64,000 nt of DNA from Pleurodeles waltl. Taxonomy: Eukaryota; Chordata; Amphibia; Caudata; Salamandridae. The translations under genes and the position numbers were made by a program. Location: contig NC_090448.1 of NCBI RefSeq assembly GCF_031143425.1, positions 531,544,313-531,608,312 on the forward strand, read 5' to 3'. This document shows positions 44,830 to 56,664 of this stretch, piece after piece. The notes under the pieces were generated by a model. That model saw only the letters and a program-made list of their open reading frames with translations. It made no database searches and was not told where the DNA came from. The stretch's first letter is position 1. Each line of letters opens with the position of its first letter.

Positions 44830-46345
44830 GAAGATCAATGTGGTTTTCTGCCAGGTAGGCTGCTAGTAACAAACAGTAACTTCCTAATTCAGGCGATTGA
44901 TTATTATTCCCACAATAATAAACCAGCTGCCATTATGATGCTGGATTCAGAGGAAAGACTTTGATCTAGTTCAATGGGAGGTGCTTTTTAGGATCATAGC
45001 AAAGTTTAACTTTCCAAGACGGTTTGTTCAAGTAGTCAGAAATCTTTACTCTAAGGCCCAAGCCAAAAATTCTCATCAACTCGCACATTGCTGGAACCTT
45101 ACAAATCCATCGAGGCATGCACCAGGGATGCCCCCTTTCTCCGGTCTTTTTTGCACTGTTTATTGAGCCTTTAGCTGCGGCACTACGTCAAGATAATTCT
45201 ATTCTCCCTCCCGTCCCGTAGGCACCCAAATAGAAACTGTTTGCAGATGACATGATCTTATATCTTTCAGCAGAGACTGCAAATATCGATAAGGCTTTTG
45301 CGAAAATAAAGATCTTTTCAGATCTGAGGGATATAGGATTAACCATGCTAAATCAGAAGCTCTGCTATTTAATACCACCAATAATATTCTTCCTTTGGAT
45401 ATGTGGGCTCAGGTTAATGTTTCTCATCCAGTAAGATAGTTAGGGATATACACATCTACATATCGTATATATGGATCTTTTTGAGTTAAATTATGTCTCT
45501 ACTTTTGAGAAAGCTCAACATTTACAGAAAAGGCAAGCTTCTTCTCTGTCAATTATTGAACTTGTTGCATTGGTCAAAATGATGATCCTTCCTCTCTTTT
45601 TATTATTTTTTTCCAGTGTGATTTTGAAAATCCCTCAAAAAATTATTAAGGATCTCGATATGATTTGCCAATTTATATGGGCCAACAGAAAACCACTGGT
45701 GCAGCTCGAAGTTCTGTCTCTTTCTACCGAAGAGGGAGATTTATCTCTACCAAATTCTAGGATGTACTATGAAGCTGCACTTATGGACTGGGGCATTAGA
45801 GCAATTTCCTCTCCTAATCTCAACTTTACCTGAAATCCATGCTAGCAGAACACTGCTGCCAGGTTGCATCATTCCTTAAGTTTCTGCAACAGCCCAAACT
45901 TACCACATACAAAGTCCCTACTTTCATCCGTGCTAGGCTTCTCCAATTTTCACAGAAATACCATGTTCCCATTTTTCATATAGCAGCATTGCTTGTCGAC
46001 TCAGGGATAATGGGGCTAAAATTAATTCCATCCCATGTTAATCAATGGGCAGAGCTGGGCATTACTAGAGTCCCTGGTTTTTTAATAGGTAATCAAATTA
46101 AGACCTGGACACAATGCCAGGGTGGAGTACCAATTCCAGACATTCTTAGATTTTTCTACCTCCAAATCTTGCATTTTCTGATTCCCCGTGTTCCATTAGT
46201 TGCCTTATCTTCTTTTCTAATTTCTCAGGCATTTTATGGGAACCAGACGGTAACAGGCAACAGGCAATTGGTATTGGATTCCCAGAGAGTATCGCAAGTA
46301 TTCCCTCATTTTCTGACAAAGACTGAAAATACCACTGGGTGCAAA
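44830..46345 (+). pseudogene. LINE C ORF2 reverse transcriptase and thumb, degraded
   Basis: HEDQCGFLPGR (about 44828-44860), then a motif-A region with an indel (KDFDLVQWE, about 44950-44975), FNFPRRFVQVVRNLYS, GMHQGCPLSPVFFALFIEPLAA (motif B, about 45115-45180) and LFADDMILYLSAET (motif C, 45238-45280). The thumb frames 45471-45833 and 45839-46369 carry IWANRKPLVQLEVL, MYYEAALMDWGIRA and a long C-terminal segment. The sequence is cut by the Harbinger element near 46345, so the cysteine-rich end is absent. Confidence 0.8.
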
Positions 46346-46369
46346 ATAGATCTAACAGGCCGGCGGTAA

Positions 46370-49300
46370 CCAAATGGAATTATAATCATGGTGGAAACCG
46401 CTCACACAGACAGCCTCTTTAACACACCGACCACCACAGCAGTATCAACAAGCACCACGGCGGTAACCGTCAACAGCCAGGCAGAAGACAATGTACCGCC
46501 CACACTATTACAACAGGCCTATCCGCCCCCTCCAGAACCAATGGAGAAGCCATCCACTCACCCCATCCATGTGCTTCATCCTGGGAAGGATGGGGTGAGT
46601 GGATGGCTTCTCCATTGGCTCTGGAGGGGGCCTTGTGCCCAGTGTGCTTCACCATGGGAAGGACGGGGTGAGTGGATGGCTTCTCCACTGGTTCTGGAGG
46701 GGGCATTGTGCCCTGTGATGCAGATCTTGGGGAGTGCAAGGTCATAGTCTCTCACCTAGGTGTGAGACCCACAGGATTTGCAGGGGCTAGGGCGCACAAC
46801 AACCCATGGAGGCAGGTCTACACACTGTGAGCCGGTCGTGACGGCTGCTCAGTGGTGGCAGTGGCGGGGCTGGTGTCGGTGCTGGCAGTGGTGGGGGGAG
46901 GCTCCAGCCCATCCCCTGCAGTCTCAGACTGCTGCCCACTGGGGCTGCTGCTGGCAGTGGTGCTGGTGGCCGTGCTAGCAGTGGTGGGGGGGGGCGCCAG
47001 CCCATCCCCTGTAGCCTCGGACAGCTGCCCACTGGGGCTGCTGCTGCTGGCAGTGGTGCTGGTGGCGGTGATGGTGCTTGTGGCGGTGCTGGTGGCAGTG
47101 CTGGCAGTGGGTGGGGGGAGGCTCCAGCTCATCCCCTGCAGCCTCGTACGGCTGAACCACAATGGTTGGTGATGGGGGCTTCGAATGAGTCCCAGCACCA
47201 GGCCTCCTAACCTTCCTGCCTGCTGGTGAAGGCCTCTTGCCCTTCCTGGCAGCAGCCAGGTATTGCCCCTTGCCCTTCCCTCCTGCAGCTGGTGGTGCCT
47301 CCTTGCCCTTCCCTTTGGCAGCTGGTGAAGCCTCCTTGCCCTTTCTAGACACTGCTGGTGGTGCCTCCTTGCCCTTTCTTGATGCACCTGGTGAAGGCAC
47401 CCTTTCAGTGTTGCTGCCTGGTGCCCCGGATCCTCTCCCACCTGCAGTAGCTGTCGACACTATTGTGGTCATGGACTGTGTGGCAGAGGTGCTCGCCTGG
47501 GTTCTGACCACCCTGGCCCGACGTGAAGGACGGGGAGAGTGGTATGGAAGAGGTCAACGGTGGGGAGGAAAAGCTAATTAGGGACATTGGGGCGGGAAGA
47601 GGGTGAAAGTTTGGGAGTGGAGGAAGAAAAAGTGGTTGTAGGAAATGTCTGTCTGCTTTGTTTGGGTGCAGGTGCATGGGCTAGATGCTGTTGTGAGGTG
47701 GATGGCTGTTGGGTGTCCACGGGCCTTGCGTTTGTGTACTTTGAGAGGAGGGGGCACAGACACAGTGGGAGAGGGCACAGAGGACGTGTGCATGGATGTG
47801 GGGGCGGTGAATGCCAGTGAGGGGCGTGTAGTCATAGGCGTGATGTTTGTGTGAGTGCCTGTGGGATGATGTGTGGTGCTTGTGTTTGCCTGAACTACTC
47901 CTGTGTGTTGTCCTGTGTGCATGCTGGTCTGCCTGTGTGCTTGGGAGAGGTTGGTGTTGAGGGGAATGGGACTGAGTAGAGGAAGTTGGAGGGGGGAGGC
48001 TAGAAACAGGGACAATGTCTGCTATCAGAGAGGAGGCCAGAGCCTGGATTGATCTCTGTTAGGCCGCCATGCCAGAGTGATTGGCCTCCAGGAATGCATT
48101 GGTTTGTTGCAAATGGGTTGCCAGCTCCTGGATGGCATTCACAATGGTTGACTGCCCAACAGAGCTGGATCGCAGGAGGTCAATAGCCTCCTCACTTAGG
48201 GCAGCAGTGCTAACTGGGGCAGGGCCTGAGGTGCCTGGGGTGAAGGAGATGCCCACCTTCCTGGGTGACCGGGCACAGGAAACATGCTGAGGGGCTGCTG
48301 GGCGGATGGTGCTGGTACGGGGTGGCAGATGTACCTGTAGTTGGGGTGGTCACGGAGGTGTCCGCCACCACCAGGCAGCTTCCATCAGAGGAGGTATCAC
48401 TATCAGAACTGTCCCCTCCAGTCTCTGCCATGCTGCTCCCCTCCGTCCCACTGGTGCCCTCACCGTCGGTGGATTCAGCCTCCTGGGCCATGTGGGATGC
48501 AGCTCCCTCTGTCGCCGGTGCCTCTGCTCCTCCACCAGATGATGCTAATGCTAATGCTAATAAGGACAGGGTGACAAAACAAAAAGTGGGGGGGGGGATA
48601 AACAAAGGATTCCCTTGGTCAATGGCGGCAACAACACCGCCGTTGGTGTACACAACACACACACAGAGAACAGCCCTACGCACTAGGCAATTCACTAACA
48701 GTCACAATGCTTGTCACCAGTCCAGGGACAGGGATACCTAACACCAATTGCAGCATACCTGAGACCCACAGACCACTGCCCAGTAGTGGATGCCTACTAG
48801 CTTAGATGGAGGAGGTTTACATCAGACCCTGCCCAACATGGTCCCTACACTGCAATGTCCGGCCTGGCCTAGGGGCTCCCACAGGCCCACATCTCCCACC
48901 CGGATACCACCCCACCAAGTGCAAGTTGTATATTGGGGCACTGTACTCACCCCCTTGTGGCAGCTGTGATGCCCCCAAGCACCCATCCAGCTCCAGATAG
49001 GCCACTGCCAGTATGTAGGCCATCAGGGGGATCAGGTTTGGATGGGCACCCCTTCCTTGTTGGGAGGCCATCCCCAGCTGGGCCTCCACCGTCTTCCATA
49101 TCCAGCGTCTCAGGTCCTCCCACCATTTGCGACACTAGGTGCTCCGCCGGCCCTAGACCCCCAGGGTCCGCACGTCCTTGGCGATGATAAACCCTTTTTT
49201 TGATGGGCACTGACTGCAGAGAAATACACATAGGAATAGGTATCAGTCAGACCGTCCTGCCTGTTACATTCATGGCCCACCATAGCCCTCACATCCCCTT

Positions 49301-49546
49301 ATGGACATACATTACCCGCCATACATGTAGCACGCTGCACAGGGCCCTTCCACCAACTCCCCCTACACGAGGCCCTCACACACAGCACTCCTTGCATTCA
49401 TGCCCCATGCATTGTGCTCACAGTGTACTCACCTGTTGGTCTGGAGGCCCATGCAGCATTCAGTACTGGGGTAGGACCCCATCCACCAGTCTCTCCAACT
49501 CCGCAGTGGTGAAGACAGGGGCCCTTTCCCCAGTGACACGAGCCAT
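46370..49546 (-). pseudogene. SANT/Myb-like protein M1, Harbinger copy 1 (degenerate)
   Basis: Exon 1 (49546 down to 49433, 114 nt) reads MARVTGERAPVFTTAELERL and GVLPQY, then a TGA, then GPPDQQ. Exon 2 (about 49216-48946) aligns with copy 2 but has an indel and a TAG. Exon 3 from 48544 reads ASSGGGAEAPATEGAASHMA, followed by an acidic S/D-rich stretch (SSDSDTSSDGS). The next block (48256-48059) is ALSEEAIDLLRSSSVGQSTI, LQQTNAFLEANHSG, a likely coiled coil. The tail (47511-46820) is a basic K/P-rich repeat (RKGKEAPPAVS type, about 33-bp units) followed by T/S-A-rich repeats. Role by analogy with Harbinger Myb-like proteins: DNA binding and transposase nuclear import. Confidence 0.7.
46530..46720 (+). 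repeat. Short tandem/inverted repeat at M1 3' end, copy 1
   Basis: Two to three units of about 75 bp with 'GAGTGGATGGCTTCTCCA.TGG.TCTGGAGGGGGC.TTGTGCCC'. This is the reverse complement counterpart of the 74-bp array at 61640-62200. The first unit (46535-46575) is inverted relative to the next two, forming a palindrome around 46590 (CCATCCACTCACCCCATCC / GGATGGGGTGAGTGGATGG). Confidence 0.75.
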
Positions 49547-50011
49547 GGTTGGTTCCAGACACAGCAGCACTTGCAGTGTAGGTCCTCTTCTGTTGAATGG
49601 CAGGTAGCAAGTGAGTGAACAGATAGAAAATGGCGGTCACTTCTGCAGCGGTGCGTACCGTCACCGCTGGTGCAGATCACCATTGGCCACTGTAACCCGC
49701 AGCACCCAATGGTATCCAATGAGGAGTTGCATGGCGGTTCTTGACCGCCTCCCGCAACGGCGCACAACGTCAGCAGAATTACCTCATTTCCACATGTCCC
49801 TCCATACAGGACAGGCAGACTCCATTTCAGGTGCGGGGCAGGCCATGGCACCTAACTGCGTCACAGTAAACATAGGCACCATTTGGGCCTATCCAACAAT
49901 ATACTGTTACAGTCATAACATGCAATGCAGTGTAGTGTTTGGAAATATGGAATACTGACCAGCTGCTCACCGTTTGCCCCCTAGATTGCAACCGCTGCGA
50001 ATGAATAGGAG
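49547..50011. promoter_or_regulatory. Putative divergent promoter between M1 and transposase, copy 1
   Basis: The region between divergent starts holds 'CAGCGGTGCGTACCGTCACCGCTGG' (49660-49682, a palindrome), CCAAT-type boxes (CATTGGCCACTG, CCAATGGTATCCAATGAG; 49680-49725) and GGCGGTTCTTGACCGCC (49733-49750, an inverted GGCGGT pair). The same arrangement occurs in copy 2 (58000-58140). Promoter role is inference from position and conservation. Confidence 0.5.
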
Positions 50012-51092
50012 ATGGAGACATCCCCCGTGTACAGGCCCCTGGTGGACTTGGCAACAATAGAGGACAGGCACATTATCCTCACCTATAGACTGGACAGGGC
50101 CACAATCACAGAGCTGTGTGCCCAATTGGAACCTATCTGCTACCCGTCAGCCCACCGGGATCCCTCCTCTTGTGCAAGTCCTACCTGTGCTCCATTTCCT
50201 GGCAACTGGCTCCATCCAAGTGACAGTGGGCTTGGCAGCAGGATTGTCTCAGCCAATGTTCTCAATAGTGCTGACCATAGTGTTGTCTGCCCTGATTAAA
50301 CTCATCCCCCAGATGGATGATTTGGCCACAGTGAAAGTAGATTTCTATGCAATGAGACATATCCCCAACATTATTGGGGCTATTGATGGTACACATATTG
50401 CATTTGTCCCCCCCCACAGAGAAATGAACAGGTGTTCAGAAATCAAAGAGCTTTCACCCCATGAATGTGCATATAGTGTGCCTGGCGGACCAGTACATCT
50501 CCCATGTCAATGTAAAGTATCCTGGGTCTGTGCATGATGCCTTTATCCTAAGGAATAGCAGCATCCCATATGTGATGGCTCAACTGCAGAGGCACCAGGT
50601 GTGGCTAATAGGTGAACCCTTGTTCCTACCCAGTAGGTGTTGGTGTATGGGTATGGTGTGGTCCCTAAGGGTTAGTGTGAGTCTAACAGTTGTGCCTCGA
50701 TATTTGCAGGTGACTCTGGTTACCACAAACTCTCATGGCTACTGACCCCTGTGAGGAATCACAGGACAAGGGCAGAGGAACATTACAATGAGGCACATGG
50801 ACGAACAAGAAGAATCATAGAAAGGACATTCGGTCTCCTGAAGGCCAGGTTTCTTTGCCTCCATCTAACAGGTGGATCCCTGTACTACTCACACAAGTAG
50901 GTGTGCCAGATCATCGTGGCATGCTGTATGTTGCACAACCTTGCCTTACGTCACCAGATGCCTTTTCTGCAGGAGGATGAGGCTGGAGATGGGCGTGTGG
51001 CAGCAGTGGACCCTGTGGACAGAAAAGATGAGGAGGCAGAGGATGAGGATGAGGATAACAGAAGTGCAATAATACGACAATACTTCCAATGA
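50012..51092 (+). pseudogene. Harbinger transposase (HARBI1-type DDE), copy 1, frameshifted
   Basis: This is the DDE nuclease of PIF/Harbinger elements. From ATG 50012 the frame reads YRPLVDLATIEDRHIILTYR (N-terminal helix-turn-helix region). A second frame gives ATGSIQVTVGLAAGLSQPMF, then HIPNIIGAIDGTHIAFVPP with the first catalytic Asp (about 50384). A third frame has VCLADQYISHVNVKYPGSVHDAFILRNS. A 98-bp GT-AG intron (50612-50709) splits the Gly codon of GDSGY, the second Asp motif. The last exon reads YNEAHGRTRRIIERTFGLLK (catalytic Glu) and IIVACCMLHNLALRHQ, then an acidic C-terminus with stop at 51090-51092. Two frame breaks plus an in-frame TAG before VCQI make it non-functional. Confidence 0.85.
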
Positions 51093-51366
51093 CACACAAT
51101 TAAGACACCGTATATTTACTTTACATTGACAGTTTTGTGTTTGATATTGTCACTGGCAGGCTGATTTTCCCACTTCTATGGCCACTTACCGTACCCTTTG
51201 GCATCTCTATTTTCAGATATTTGTGCCCCACTATCGCTCCTGGTGTGTTGAGTGCAGCCAACTACAGGTCATTCCTATGTATACATTACTGTACAGTTGT
51301 ATTGCAGTGTTTAAAGCTTGTTAAATGAATACATAGTTCAATAATTTGACAGACTCCATACTTGGA

Positions 51367-51387
51367 TTTATTCAAGTGGTGTTTATT
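51367..51387 (-). terminator. Polyadenylation signals for M2, copy 1
   Basis: Two AATAAA hexamers on the minus strand (TTTATT at 51367-51372 and 51382-51387), just downstream of the M2 coding end. They lie between convergent M2 and transposase. Confidence 0.6.
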
Positions 51388-51560
51388 CAAGTGCCAATAA
51401 GTAGAGAAGGATGTGCAATGGGCTGGGGTGATGGAGGAGGAATGTCCAGGATAGAGTCCATTCTATTGGTATCACAGGTGTATTTTCCAAGGGGACTTGG
51501 AAGTGGAGCAATGGAAGTTCAAGGTGGACAGGGTGACAGAGTGGGACACAAGGGTGACAA

Positions 51561-53096
51561 TCAGGAGAGTCTTATTTCGTGGTGGTGTCTTGGCCCAAGT
51601 CTCTGGCTTCTGCCAGGGTTTGCGGGCTGGTTCTCCTTCTGCAGGGGTCGGGCGCTGGTGGCCTGTTGTTCCTGTGGCAAGGCCTCCTGTCCACTAGTCG
51701 CAGCAGAGGTGGAAGGCTGTTCATCGGTTTGGCTAGTGTCAGGGGCCCGCTGGTGTGCCACTGCCTCCGTCATGGTGTTGGCCATGTCTGCCAGCACCCC
51801 TGCAATGGTGACCAGGGTGGTGCTGATGTCCTTCAAGTCCTCCCTGATCCCCAGGTACTGTCCCTCCTGCAGCCGTTGGGTCTCCTACAACTTGTCCAGT
51901 ATCTGGCCCATCGTCTCCTGGGAATGGTGGTATGCTCACAGGATGTTGGTGAGTGCCTCCTGGCGAGTCAGTTCCCCGGGCCTGTCCTCTCCCTGTCACT
52001 CAGCAGTCCTCCCAGCTTCCCTGTTGTCCTGTGCCTCTGTGCCATGAACCTTGTGCCCAGTGCCACTGACCCCAGGTCCCTGAATGTCCTGTGTTTGTGG
52101 TGTGCCCTGAGGTCCACGTAGTGGTAGACACACTGCTGATTGACTTGTCCTAGGGACAGAGGTATGGGCCTGCTGGGTGGGTGCTGTGCTGGTGTTTCCT
52201 GAAGGGGGAGGGCCTGTGGTGGTATGGGACTGTGCCTGGGTAACCGACTGTCCAGAGATCCTGATTGTGCCAGGTTGGTCATCCAGATCCAGGCATCCAG
52301 AGCTGCTGTCATCACTGTGGGCCTCTTCTGGGGATGGGCTGGATGTTGCTGGCACCTCCTCTCCAGTGACGTGTAGGGGACCTGTGGGAATGTAAATGCA
52401 GTGTTATTGTCTCTGTGTGTGATATCTTGTACATGGGAGTGTTGCCCTCTATGGTTGTTATTGCCCTGGCAGCTTTGCCTTGTGTGAGTAGTTATTTGGT
52501 GGGCTAGGTGATTCTCTCTAGCGTGCATGCTTTAGTAGGTGTCCATGCAGGTCTGTGATGGGGGATAGTGCATTGGTGTTACATGCAGGGCTTGGTATCG
52601 GGAGGGGTGGGTTGTGATGGTGGGGTGTGTGTGAGGTGGTGGAGTGATGAGAGTGAGGGTAAGGGTGGGGGTATGTGATGGCATGCAGGTAGGGGGGGAA
52701 GTAGTAAAGAGTTGACTTACCAGAGTCCAGTCCTCCTACTCCTGCCAGGCCCTCAGGATGCATGATTGCCAAGACTTACTCCTCCCATGTTGTTAGCTGT
52801 GGGTGAGAAGGTGGGGGTCCACCGCCAGTCCTCTGTACAGCTATTTGGTGTCTTGCTGCTGTGGAGCGCACCTTCCCTGTAGGTCGTTCCACCTCTTCCT
52901 CATGTCATCCCTTGTTCTGGGGTGCTGTCACACAGCATTGACCCTGTCCACGATCCTCTGTCATAGCTCCATCTTTCTGGCAATGGATGTCTGCTGCACC
53001 TGTGATCTGAATAGCTGTGGCTCAATCTGTATGATTTCCTCCACCATGACCCTCAGCTCCTCCTCAGATAACCTGGAGTGTCATTGTGGTGCCATG
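51561..53096 (-). pseudogene. SANT/Myb-like protein M2, Harbinger copy 1 (degenerate)
   Basis: On the minus strand from about 53096: MAPQ, a stop (TGA), then SRLSEEELRVMVEEI, IEPQLFRSQVQQTSIARKM and HPRTRDDMRKRWNDLQG, matching the SANT/Myb-like DNA-binding domain of M2 in copy 2 with several stops. A second part (52355-51996) gives EEAHSDDSSSGCLDLDDQPG, a serine/acidic segment. The third (51836-51561) gives DISTTLVTIAGVLADMANTM and QRAPDTSQTDEQPSTSAATS. The C-terminal helix region (LREALTNILSAYHHSQETM and ETQRLQEGQYLGIREDL) lies between. The order equals copy 2. Presumed role: binding element ends with the transposase. Confidence 0.75.
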
Positions 53097-53645
53097 GGTG
53101 TAGTGTGAGTTGTGTGTGTGAGGGTGTGTGGGGTAAGGTGCGTGGATGGTGAATAGGTGATGGTGGTGTGTGTCTTTGGTCTTGTCTGTGGTCTTGCTAT
53201 CTCTCTGGTGGCACTTGTTTGTATTGGTAAAGGGTTGTGGGCAATGTGTGTGTGTGTTTTATAGTGGTGTGGGTGTGGTGTGTGTATGTGTGTGAGGTGT
53301 GTGTTATTCAAATTGTCCAATATGGTGTTGTTTTGTATGTGTGTGTGTATTTTGAGCGCGGCGGTATGTACCGCCAATGGTTTAGCGCCATTGAATGTCC
53401 GCCTGGGTGATTCGTGGGTCATAATGCTGTGGGCGTAGTTCTGTTGGCGTAATGATGCGGGTTTTGCTACCACCAGTTTATCATCGACCTTTAGGCTGGC
53501 GGACTTGTGTGTGTGGCTGTATAGTGACGGATTGCTATGTGTGTGTCATAATATGGGTAGCGGCAATCCGCTTCGACGGCGGTATGTTGGCTGCAGTCAG
53601 CATGGCGGTAAGCGGTACTTACCACCAATGTCATAGTGAGGGCCA

Positions 53646-54074
53646 TAGTTTCTTAACATAAGTATAACTATATTTGCTGAATTTCTGTCACAGATGTACT
53701 TACCTGATATATGTTTACTATTTTGTTGTAAAGGCATGCGTGGTAAAGATATGTATGATAAAGGAATGTGTGGTAAAGGCTTTGCATGATATTGACCATG
53801 TTGTCAAGGTTGTTTCTCATTGGTCACAAATTCCACATTAATCTCCACCCGTGGACAGTCCTCACCTGGAGGGTCTAGCCATCATCATTTGCCCAGGTAC
53901 AACTATTAGAGGGCAGAACAGCCTTGCCAGTTCTGTAAGCCAGGGTGTCCAACAGGAGCAAGCATACCTTTCTTGAGGAGATAGTGACACAACAGATCTC
54001 AAATGTCTTTCGGTCTGCTCATAGATGGAATCAAAAGATAGTATGTGTCTCACTGTTCTTGACTATATATATAT
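53646..54074. other. Spacer between inverted Harbinger copies
   Basis: 429 bp, ending in a (TA)n run (54064-54074) that supplies the TAT target of copy 2. It may be flank of the retroviral remnant at 63169-64000, as copy 2 separates them, but I could not recognise env sequence here. No gene is supported. Confidence 0.35.
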
Positions 54075-54658
54075 GGGCCCTCATTACAACATTGGCAGTA
54101 AATCCCGCTTACTGCCGTGCAGAAGACCGCCAACACCCCGCCGCGGCCGCGGAAATCCGCTACAGCTATTACGACCCACAGCTCAGAATCCGCCAAAATC
54201 TAGACACCCACACAAGTCCCCCACACCAAAGGTCAGTGATAAACTGGCGATAACAAAACCTCCACCATCACGCCAACAGGAATATGCCCACACTATCACG
54301 ACCCATGAATCGACGCAGCGGTCTTCCAACCATGGTATTCCATTGGCGGTACACACCGCCGCACTCAAAATACACACATATTTACAAAACACTACCACAT
54401 TGGACAATTCCAAATACACACACCTGATGAACATCCACACACCACTCCCACATACCTGATACAATATAAAACACACATCCACATTACCCACAAACCCTTA
54501 CAATGAACAATTTGGCAGAAGCAGAGAGACAGCAAAGCAAAGACCGCACTAGAATACAGAGGCACACAACACCATCACACATACACATCCACGCACAAAA
54601 CACCACACCCCCTAAACATCACCCCACAATTCACACCACACATCACCCACACCACCCC

Positions 54659-56190
54659 ATGGCACCGCAAAGACACCCCAGGTTTTCTGAGGAGGAGCTC
54701 AGGGTCATGGTGGAGGAAATCATGCGGGTAGAGCCACAGCTATTCAGATCACAGGTGCAGCACACCACCATAGCTAGGAAGATGGAGCTATGGCGCAGAA
54801 TTGTGGACAGGGTCAACACAGTGGGACAGCACCCTAGAACACAGGATGACATCAGGAAGAGGTGGAACGACCTATGGGGAAAGGTGTGTTCCTGGGTCTC
54901 AAAACACCACATTGTGGTTGAGAGGACTGGCGGCGGACCCCCACCTCCTCCCCCACAACTAACAACATGGGAGGAGCAGGTCTTGGCTATACTGCATCCT
55001 GAGGGCCTCGCAGGAGTAGCTGGAGGAATGGACTCTGGTAAGTCAGATATTAAGTACTTCATCCCCCACCCTACCTGCATGCTATCACATACCCCCACCC
55101 TCACCCTCACCCCCATCACTCCAACACCTCACATATGTCTCACTATCACAAACCACACATCCCATCACCAAGCCCTGCATGCAACAACAAAGCATGGACA
55201 CCCATCACCAATGCATGTCCACTACACATACCCACACAGACCCCTAAACAATTAACACACAAGGTCCTACATAAGAATGTAAGCACTGGGGTACAGGGTC
55301 ACCCACCCATTGCACACCATGGCACACACAGATGCAATAATCATGCCTTTACACCCCTGCAGGACCCCTACCCAATGTCACCGGGCAGGAGGTTCCAGAC
55401 ATGTCCACTCCACCCACAGAAGAGGCCCACAGTGATGACAGCAGCTCTGTCCAACCGGATCTAGATGACCAGCCCGGCCCATCTAGGACCTCGGGACAGT
55501 CGGTTCCCCTGACAGCCACAGGCCACCAAAGAGCCTTCCCCCTCAGGAAACACCAGCACAGCACCCACCCAGCGGGCCCATACCTGTCCCCAGGACAGGT
55601 CAAGCAGCAGTGTGTCCACCACTACAGGTAACCCAGGCTAACCCACCACCCCAAGAACAACAGGGACCTGGGGGCAGTGGCAGTGGGCACATGGTTCAGG
55701 GTACAGAGGCCCAGGAAAACCAGGGAACTGGGAGGTCTGCTGTGCGACAGGGGGAAGACAGGCCAAGGGAGCCCACTCTCCACGAGGCCCTCTCCAACAT
55801 CATGGGAGCCTACCACCACTCCCAGAAGACAATGGCAACGGTACTGGCCAAGTTCCAGGAGACCCAGCGCCTGCAGGAGGAACAGTATTTGGGCTTCAGG
55901 GAGGACTCAGATCCATCAATTCCACCCTGGGCACCATCATAGGGGTGCTGAAGGAAGTACTCAACACCAGGAGGGACACTGTGGCACAACAAGGGGCCCC
56001 TGACACTAGCCTGGATGATGAACTGCCCACCACCTCCCCCGGGTTAGTGGACAGGAGGCACCGCCACAGGACCACCACACCAGCACCCCACCCCCTGCAG
56101 AGGGAGAACCACCCCGCAAACGGTCCCTGAGATCCAGGACAAAGACAGAACGATGCCAAGACCCCCGCCAAGAAATGAGACCACCCTGAA
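54659..56190 (+). CDS. SANT/Myb-like protein M2, Harbinger copy 2 (mostly intact)
   Basis: M2 resembles the Myb-like partner protein of Harbinger elements (the NAIF1-type family), which in known systems binds DNA and brings the transposase into the nucleus. Exon 1 (54659-55037) encodes MAPQRHPRFSEEELRVMVEE, VEPQLFRSQVQHTTIARKM, WRRIVDRVNTVGQHPRTQ and DIRKRWNDLWGKV, a three-helix SANT fold at about residues 7-80, then a PPPPPP linker and WEEQVLAILHPEGLAG. GTAAG follows; the acceptor CTGCAG is at 55357-55362. Exon 2 (55363 to about 55627) is acidic/serine- and proline-rich (EEAHSDDSSS). The remaining part (to about 56190) carries LHEALSNIMGAYHHSQKTMA, a helix, and VLNTRRDTVAQQGAPDTS, in shifted frames. 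Exon 1 has no stops. Confidence 0.75.
55038..55362 (+). other. Intron of M2 (copy 2)
   Basis: GTAAGT donor at 55038, TTTACACCCCTGCAG acceptor to 55362, length 325. It splits a Gly codon (phase 1) and joins two open frames. The interior is C/A-rich. Confidence 0.65.
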
Positions 56191-56359
56191 TGTCATCTTT
56201 CTGTCCCACTTTGTCACCCTGTCCATCCTCAAACTGCCCCAGCTCCACTTTCTATGCCCATTTGGGCAATGCACCTGCTAATAGACTGGACTCTGCCATG
56301 GACATTCCTCCACCATCACCCCTCACCATTTTACAACCCCCTCCAATATTGAGCACTTA

Positions 56360-56365
56360 AATAAA
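56360..56365 (+). terminator. Polyadenylation signal of M2 (copy 2)
   Basis: AATAAA at 56360-56365, about 170 bp after the M2 coding end. The position is equivalent to the signals at 51367-51387 in copy 1. Confidence 0.65.
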
Positions 56366-56664
56366 CACCCTTGAAGCACAAAACAATCTGGAGTCAGTCT
56401 GTGAATTCGAAATAGTGTATTAGCAATTGCAGTGAAAAAATGCTATATCAAATGTAATGTCAACATACCTATGTCACACAGCTCTAGTCCATGAGGAAAC
56501 AAAGCAGATGTCACACTGTGGGACACACATCTGTGAAATCGTAAGGGAAAGTGACAACTCAGTGACCATACACTGGGTGAAAACAACAGACAGGAGAGAG
56601 GTAGTAATGTTAAAGTGCATGTAGTAGGCAGGTTTGTATTCTTACCTGTGTCTCACTGGAAATA

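Larger units (their letters stand above)
41344..46345 (+). mobile_element. L1-like LINE (C), interrupted and truncated by a Harbinger
   Basis: A second two-ORF non-LTR retrotransposon, different in sequence from LINE A. Order: ORF1 (41344-42780), spacer, ORF2 endonuclease (43143-43305 and 43575-44090), linker (44129-44680), RT with FADD (44830-45470) and thumb (45471-46345). A 270-bp foreign piece splits the endonuclease (43306-43575). The C-terminus and 3' UTR are missing because Harbinger copy 1 begins at about 46345. Many stops and frameshifts. Confidence 0.85.
46350..53645 (-). mobile_element. Three-gene Harbinger-type transposon, copy 1 (inverted; outer left end truncated)
   Basis: Reading the minus strand from 53645, this region matches copy 2 from 54075 onward: GGCCCTCACTATGACATTGG versus GGGCCCTCATTACAACATTGG, the same gene order and the same introns. 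Its far end (46350-46500) matches the reverse complement of copy 2 near 62960-63120 (CAGGCCGGCGG, GGTGGAAACCG, AGACAATGTACCGCCCACA), but the terminal ~50 bp with the right inverted repeat is missing where it joins LINE C. Contents: M2 (minus), transposase (plus), M1 (minus). Size is 7.3 kb versus 9.1 kb for copy 2, mainly because the M1 repeat tail is shorter. Confidence 0.85.

Noticed and set aside
46818..47172. Plus-strand valine/leucine-rich frame near Harbinger copy 1
   Set aside because: It is the antisense of the M1 repeat tail (T/S/A-rich); no independent support.
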